Below, piece after piece: positions 59,253 to 64,000 of a stretch of DNA of 64,000 nt. A program made the translations under genes and the position numbers. Source of the DNA: Cryptomeria japonica (taxonomy: Eukaryota > Streptophyta > Pinopsida > Cupressales > Cupressaceae); NCBI RefSeq assembly GCF_030272615.1, contig NC_081413.1, positions 160,826,849 to 160,890,848 of the forward strand, given 5' to 3'. Position 1 is the first letter of the stretch. Each line of letters opens with the position of its first letter. The notes under the pieces were generated by a model that saw only the letters and a list, made by a program, of their open reading frames with translations, searched no databases and was not told the DNA's origin.

Positions 59253-59829
59253 TTTGCGCTATTGAGATTCAATTCCTACGGCCACCTGTCGAGCGATTCG
59301 AAAGCAAATAGTTGAGTCCTCGCTTATCGAGGAAAAAACTGAGAGAACGTTTGAAACGATACATTACACGAAAGTTTTTCTGCTAAGCTTATGGTGATCC
59401 ATGGTTTTTCACCGTATCTAGAGATTAAAATGATTGGCTAAGATCTTTGCTACGTCCCTATATATCTTCGAATGGACTGAAAGAACTTATGGGTTTACTA
59501 GGAAGAATCGTACCATTGCTCATTATGACTTACTTTGACTCTTCATTGAGGAAGCCAAGGCAAACAAGCGTGGAGTATACATTGTACTACTGCTACATTA
59601 TAAGGGCTATCTAGCTCTTATCACACTTGTCCTCTCAAGATCTCTTATATGATATTAAAATGAAGATCCATCTCAAACAAATGATATTTTCATAGTTCAT
59701 CACAATTAAAGGAATATCAATTTATTAGATCATACTCTACAATCTTTTATCATGATATCTTTTCGTCTTAATGGTGTATCATTGAGTAGAATAAAAAAAT
59801 ATGTATACATTTTGTTCAAAAGTTTTCTA

Positions 59830-59925
59830 GTTAGTTCCATATCATTCAATCATTAGTCAGACCCATCGTCTTATATGGATGTGAGGTATGGGGACTATAC
59901 TTTCAAGTAGAGGCTAAAAATGAAT
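59830..59925 (+). pseudogene. LINE reverse-transcriptase remnant
   Basis: Plus-strand reading QSLVRPIVLYGCEVWG at about 59851-59899, the well-known motif near the end of plant non-LTR (LINE) reverse transcriptases. A TAG follows 10 codons later. The rest of the ORF2 domain is not evident. The neighbouring minus-strand 66-codon frame (59948-60148) is of unknown meaning. Confidence 0.6.
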
Positions 59926-60148
59926 AGTGAGAGTGCTTGCTATCTCATTATACAAAAATATCCATGCTAAGAAATGGGTCACTTAAGCCATCATCCTTGT
60001 AAACTTTGGCACAACCCCTCTGATTTCTTTTTTGATCTTTCAAGTGATGACAATGGTTTGCAATCACGGAGATTTGGGCACCTCCCAAAGTGGTTAACTT
60101 AGGTATCCATACATGTCTTTTAGGTCCTCTACGAAATATGTAAACCAT

Positions 60149-61450
60149 AAAATGGATTCTTGTTGGTTTGTGAAAGTCTCATTGTTACTTTTCCATGTTG
60201 ATCTTGATATTGGAAAACCACCTCGATATTGTTTCTCTTGAATGTTCTTGGTCTCTTCAAGAGAGATACGAACACATGGATTTATGCCAATATTTAGATA
60301 TCCAATGTCTAGTCCAAATAGTATGAGCCTAGAGAGACAATATCTTCAAAACTTAAATACTATTTAGACATATATCTTCAGTTTGATAATGTGTTTGTCT
60401 AATCCCATAATGTATACAAATTATAGTTATCTTATGGCTTGAGGCTCCTTCTTAGATAGCTCAAATTTCTCTCCCATCAACTTTGTATTTAGACAAATCG
60501 CAAGATACCTTGAGGCTATCATTTTATTAAATATGCTCTTTAAAACTTGGGGCTTGTTGGGATGCTTTTTGAAATTTTGTGTCTACCATGGGTATAAGGT
60601 TTATTTCTGCTACAATGTTTTTGGTCTAAAGCCCATAAACCCTAAACCCTGGTCTTTGTTACCCATCATTTTTACTAAGTCAAAATATCCTGTTAGGTCT
60701 CAAAGTCCCTTTTCATTTTGGGTCGCATTTCATATGCTTTAGTTCCAAAAATGCCTGATCAGCTAATCAAACTTATTTTAGGCATCAAGTCTCACTTATG
60801 TCTAAAGAGGCCCTACCCTTGCTTTATCGGCTTATCGCCACCCAATGGAAGTGTAACTCATTATTTCTCATTGTCATCAATCTTTGTTCCATTCTATCTC
60901 TGATCCCCAATAGTGTTGTATCAATGGGCCCCTCACAAGTCTCATATCAGACAATCGCACTTTTAGGATCCTTTTGCATATGCGTTCTATTGTTCCATGG
61001 TTCTTAAAGAACTTGATATCTTGATTCTCCGATGGAAGCTACCCCATGATTGGAAACTTGTGCGGTGACATCAACACAGTACCAATTTGTAATGTGCATT
61101 AGATTTGTTGAGGCTAGCCAAAAGTTTACTAAGTGGAAGATTAGAGTTGGAGATACAGTTGAACTTACAATAGAGGAGTTATCACCAATTCTCTCCAAGT
61201 TTAGATCATACAAAAAAAGGTTGAACCCATAGGTGGCACGTAGGACCCACAAGGGATGACAATAGACTCTTGAACCAATAAGAGTATGGACAAATGGATG
61301 GCTGAGCCATGTAATAAGGGTGTGGGTCCTATGTTCCCGTCTTATAAGTTAGGTAGAAGGAGACAATTTTGAAGAGGTGATAGTGAATTAAACATAAATA
61401 AAGTTTCTACGTGCCAAGTTTTCATTCGTCGCCGACTAACCAAGATTTTG
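60149..61450. other. Unassigned region with short frames
   Basis: Contains short open frames (60533-60742, 60798-61007, 61050-61232) of 60-69 codons without recognisable domains. The third includes FTKWKIRVGDTVELTIEELS. None has supporting gene structure that I can see. Confidence 0.3.
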
Positions 61451-64000
61451 TTGTAGGGGCCCCAACATTCAAATATGAATTGTAACGACTATCTCTAGCC
61501 ATCACACCAACCTACGTTCGTATAGAAAATGAATTCAATTGCTTAATGATCCATATTTCTTCACTATATCGGCACCGTCTTTGCTCAATTTCACATTTAC
61601 AGTGCTCTGGATATGCTTTGAATCTTTTTATAATTCCTTGCTATCACAATTAGGGTTTATGTGATAAGGGTTGGCAGAGTGTTATTACCCATTTGCTAAT
61701 CCTCTAGTTTGGGAAAGAGAAAGTTCTCATAGGAGATAATTGTACAATCTTAAATGTAGGAGATATCAAATGGTGAATTTCTTGGTCAAATTGCCAATCT
61801 TTACTTCTGTCTAAAGATCTTGATCTTTATCCTACTTATTAATTGCATATCTTTGAAAATAATTTGTAAGCTGCTCTCTATCACTGTGCATTAAATAGGT
61901 CTGCAGGGTTATCATTCTTTTCAACCTGATAAGGGAGCTCGAGCAAGGAAATAGAGGATTCCAGATCATCTCCAGCATCTACCACCTACAAAGCAACAAA
62001 GAGGAATGTCTATCCATGTCAGAAAGCCCAAAAGTTGTTTGTCTTTTTCCAATCAGTCGGCTACCTAAATTTTGATATTGTAAAAGGCTCGAAACTTGTT
62101 GCATCCTCATTTTTTCTTTCTACAAGAGGATAATCAAGGCCTTATTTTTAGAGCTTCTTCCATGAGACAAAAAAGAAACAATCTACTTAGTTTAGAGAGG
62201 ATTGTGTACTAGTTTATTTGTGAGGCCCTACCTCGAGCCCGTCATAGCACTTCTTTGATTTTCATGTTAGACTTATTATTTGATACACTATTTTGATGCA
62301 TTATGGATTTAGATACTATTTGACAGGTGATTTGATATCATAGGATATGATGTGTTCCATCTTACATTGATTTCAGTACTTATGTGATGATGATATGATA
62401 CATTTATACATGTCTTATGAAAAATTAATTTATATGATGCTTATGATGATGCAATTTAGTAATTGAGTTCATATGGATTTTCTAGGAAAAATGTTACTTG
62501 GATACTATCTCTGTTGCTCTCTGATTTGGATCAATTGATGAGATGTTGTGAAATTGATGTTATGTGTCTGATGTGTATTTCCTTTCATATACTTACATAT
62601 GCATGTGGTTTTGGATTACTAATGTGTTAAATGAGATGTGCAGGAAATTAATCCATGTGACCATAGAAATACACAGAGAACTAAGGCCAAACCTATGTGA
62701 AATAGTAAAGAAATTTTTTGTCTATTTGGAGAGACAATACCTCGTATGTCATGTGTTTAATTTCGTAATAGTGATGCTTGAGTGTAAGTTCATATTTGTA
62801 ATTGTTAATGTTATTATTTCCAAGAAGGACATGCCAAGTGTATTTTAGTGATGTGTATTTTATGGTGTCACTTGACACTTGTGATGTGTGTGAGTTGGCA
62901 AAAGACATGTCCTTAGGAGGGAAAGTGTGTAACCCAATGCATTATCAAATATCTTGTTTTGGTCCCAAAAGATAACGTGGTGGGAGAGCCATTAGTTGGT
63001 CAAATCAAGTTTGATCCATAGACAAACTTTAGGTGGATTTTTGGGGGGTCAAACTAACTCCTAGGGTTGAGTTTAGGTCACTTTGGAAGGCCCATATGAT
63101 ATACCTATGGGTAAGGGACATTTTTTGCCATGTGACCACTCACATGTGACGAATTTCTAGAAAGCAAGGTATCTTTTATCTCATTCTAACAGATTTTCTT
63201 TACACACATAATATTTCACCTCATTCCAAATTAAGGCACGAGAATTTCAAGCATAATTTAACTCGTTTCCAAAGTAGTAACTTTAAGCATCTTGTAGGTC
63301 ATTTCAAGAATCATTCTGAAAATCTGCACGAAATAAAAATTTCAAAACAAACCTCTGTGAATTAGTACCGTAAATGTAAGACTGCTTCAATATGTCGATG
63401 AAAAACAACAATGATGTGTGTTTCAAATCAGAAAATGTGTGCAAAACCAAGAATCTCTGCTCTAAAAAATTGTGCTCCCGTTGAAATACACACCCAAATC
63501 TCTTTAAAACCTAAAACAAAAGCAAATATAAAATTTCTTTCGTCATTTTAAAACCTTGCATATATAATTATTTTTTGAGACATTTTAAAAGCTTCAAAAC
63601 ATGACATATGCACATATAATTGTTTTCTAAGACATTTCAAATCTTGGATAGTTAAATCTTGGCCAATTAGAGAACGAACTCACATAGTATTGTGAAGATT
63701 TTTATTTTTCTTTTCCTTCTTACTTGTGGATCAATGACATAGTTCATCCCTTCGCTCTTATCCCATGTTTCCATGCGGCTTCTCAAGTGTAATTTCTGCT
63801 TAAAATTAAGCAGCCAGAGTGTTTTCATGCAAATTTTTAATTAAGAGGAAAGGATAAATTGGAATCTTTTCCTATTTAAGTGGAGCACGAGCAGCTTAAA
63901 AATTAAAAATAAGCTTTGAAAAAAAGGGGGGTTGGTTGTCCCTTTTTATTTGTTTCCAATTTTTTCTCCACAATTTATGTGACCAATTAGATATTTCTTT
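61451..64000. other. AT-rich non-coding region
   Basis: No convincing gene. TGTGAGGCCCTACC at 62220 recalls an LTR start, but no partner end was found. The 94-codon plus frame at 62564-62848 and its minus-strand shadow have no known domain. Confidence 0.3.

Noticed and set aside
62564-62908. 94- and 71-codon overlapping frames
   Set aside because: AT-rich, antisense to each other, hydrophobic chance frames; no domain.

Overview
The window looks like plant nuclear DNA, and the dense nesting of long-terminal-repeat (LTR) retrotransposons suits a very large genome such as a gymnosperm's. The organism is an inference; no species-diagnostic gene was recognised. About 57 of the 64 kb can be read as transposable-element sequence. 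I saw no rRNA, tRNA or CRISPR array. The only candidate host gene sequence is a small exon-like island near 58.2-59.3 kb.

Layout. 1-850: LTR of a minus-strand element (Y), inserted into the end of copia-1. 851-6092: copia-1 (minus; gag-pol, primer-binding site, 5' LTR). 6093-7554 and 18873-22111: element X, an LTR element whose internal region carries a long, unfamiliar, non-gag-pol reading frame. 7555-18867: copia-2 (plus), inserted into X with target-site duplication (TSD) TAGAG. Its 3' LTR is split by a 3.9-kb solo LTR (A, TSD GACTA/AACTA). 22112-44117: copia-3 (plus), interrupted by a 4.2-kb solo LTR of the same family in the opposite orientation (B, TSD GTGGA) and by a gag-only Ty3/gypsy-like element Z (30747-42803, TSD GTTTG). 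One LTR of Z holds the full-length copia-4 (35195-41918, TSD CAAGT). 44118-44668: gypsy polyprotein fragment with a G-patch. 44669-45255: truncated copia LTR. 45256-45760 and 53373-54698: copia-5, split in its protease/pre-integrase region by a giant solo LTR S1 (45761-53372, TSD GAAAT). S1 contains LTR S2, which contains solo LTR S3 (TSD TATCC). 54699-57143: unassigned non-coding DNA, then the 5' end of copia-7 (LTR, primer-binding site, gag). 57132-64000: mostly non-coding, with tandem duplications, a perfect-looking hairpin, an exon-like island and a LINE reverse-transcriptase scrap.

How the parts relate. Every gag-pol copy here is broken by stops and frameshifts, so no element looks autonomous. 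Insertions can be ordered by inclusion: gypsy fragment, then copia-3, then X, then copia-2, then solo LTR A. A second branch runs copia-3, then Z, then copia-4. A third runs copia-5, then S1, then S2, then S3. Where a coding sequence is interrupted, removing the insertion plus one TSD restores the frame (X by copia-2, copia-3 by B, copia-5 by S1), which independently supports these boundaries.

Most notable items: X and its unknown protein; the gag-protease-only element Z; two giant solo-LTR families carrying internal repeats (GGTAGC/GCTACC palindromes in A/B, a roughly 75-bp array and three CACGTGG/TTGAC modules in S1); and a U5 sequence block shared across otherwise different copia LTR families.
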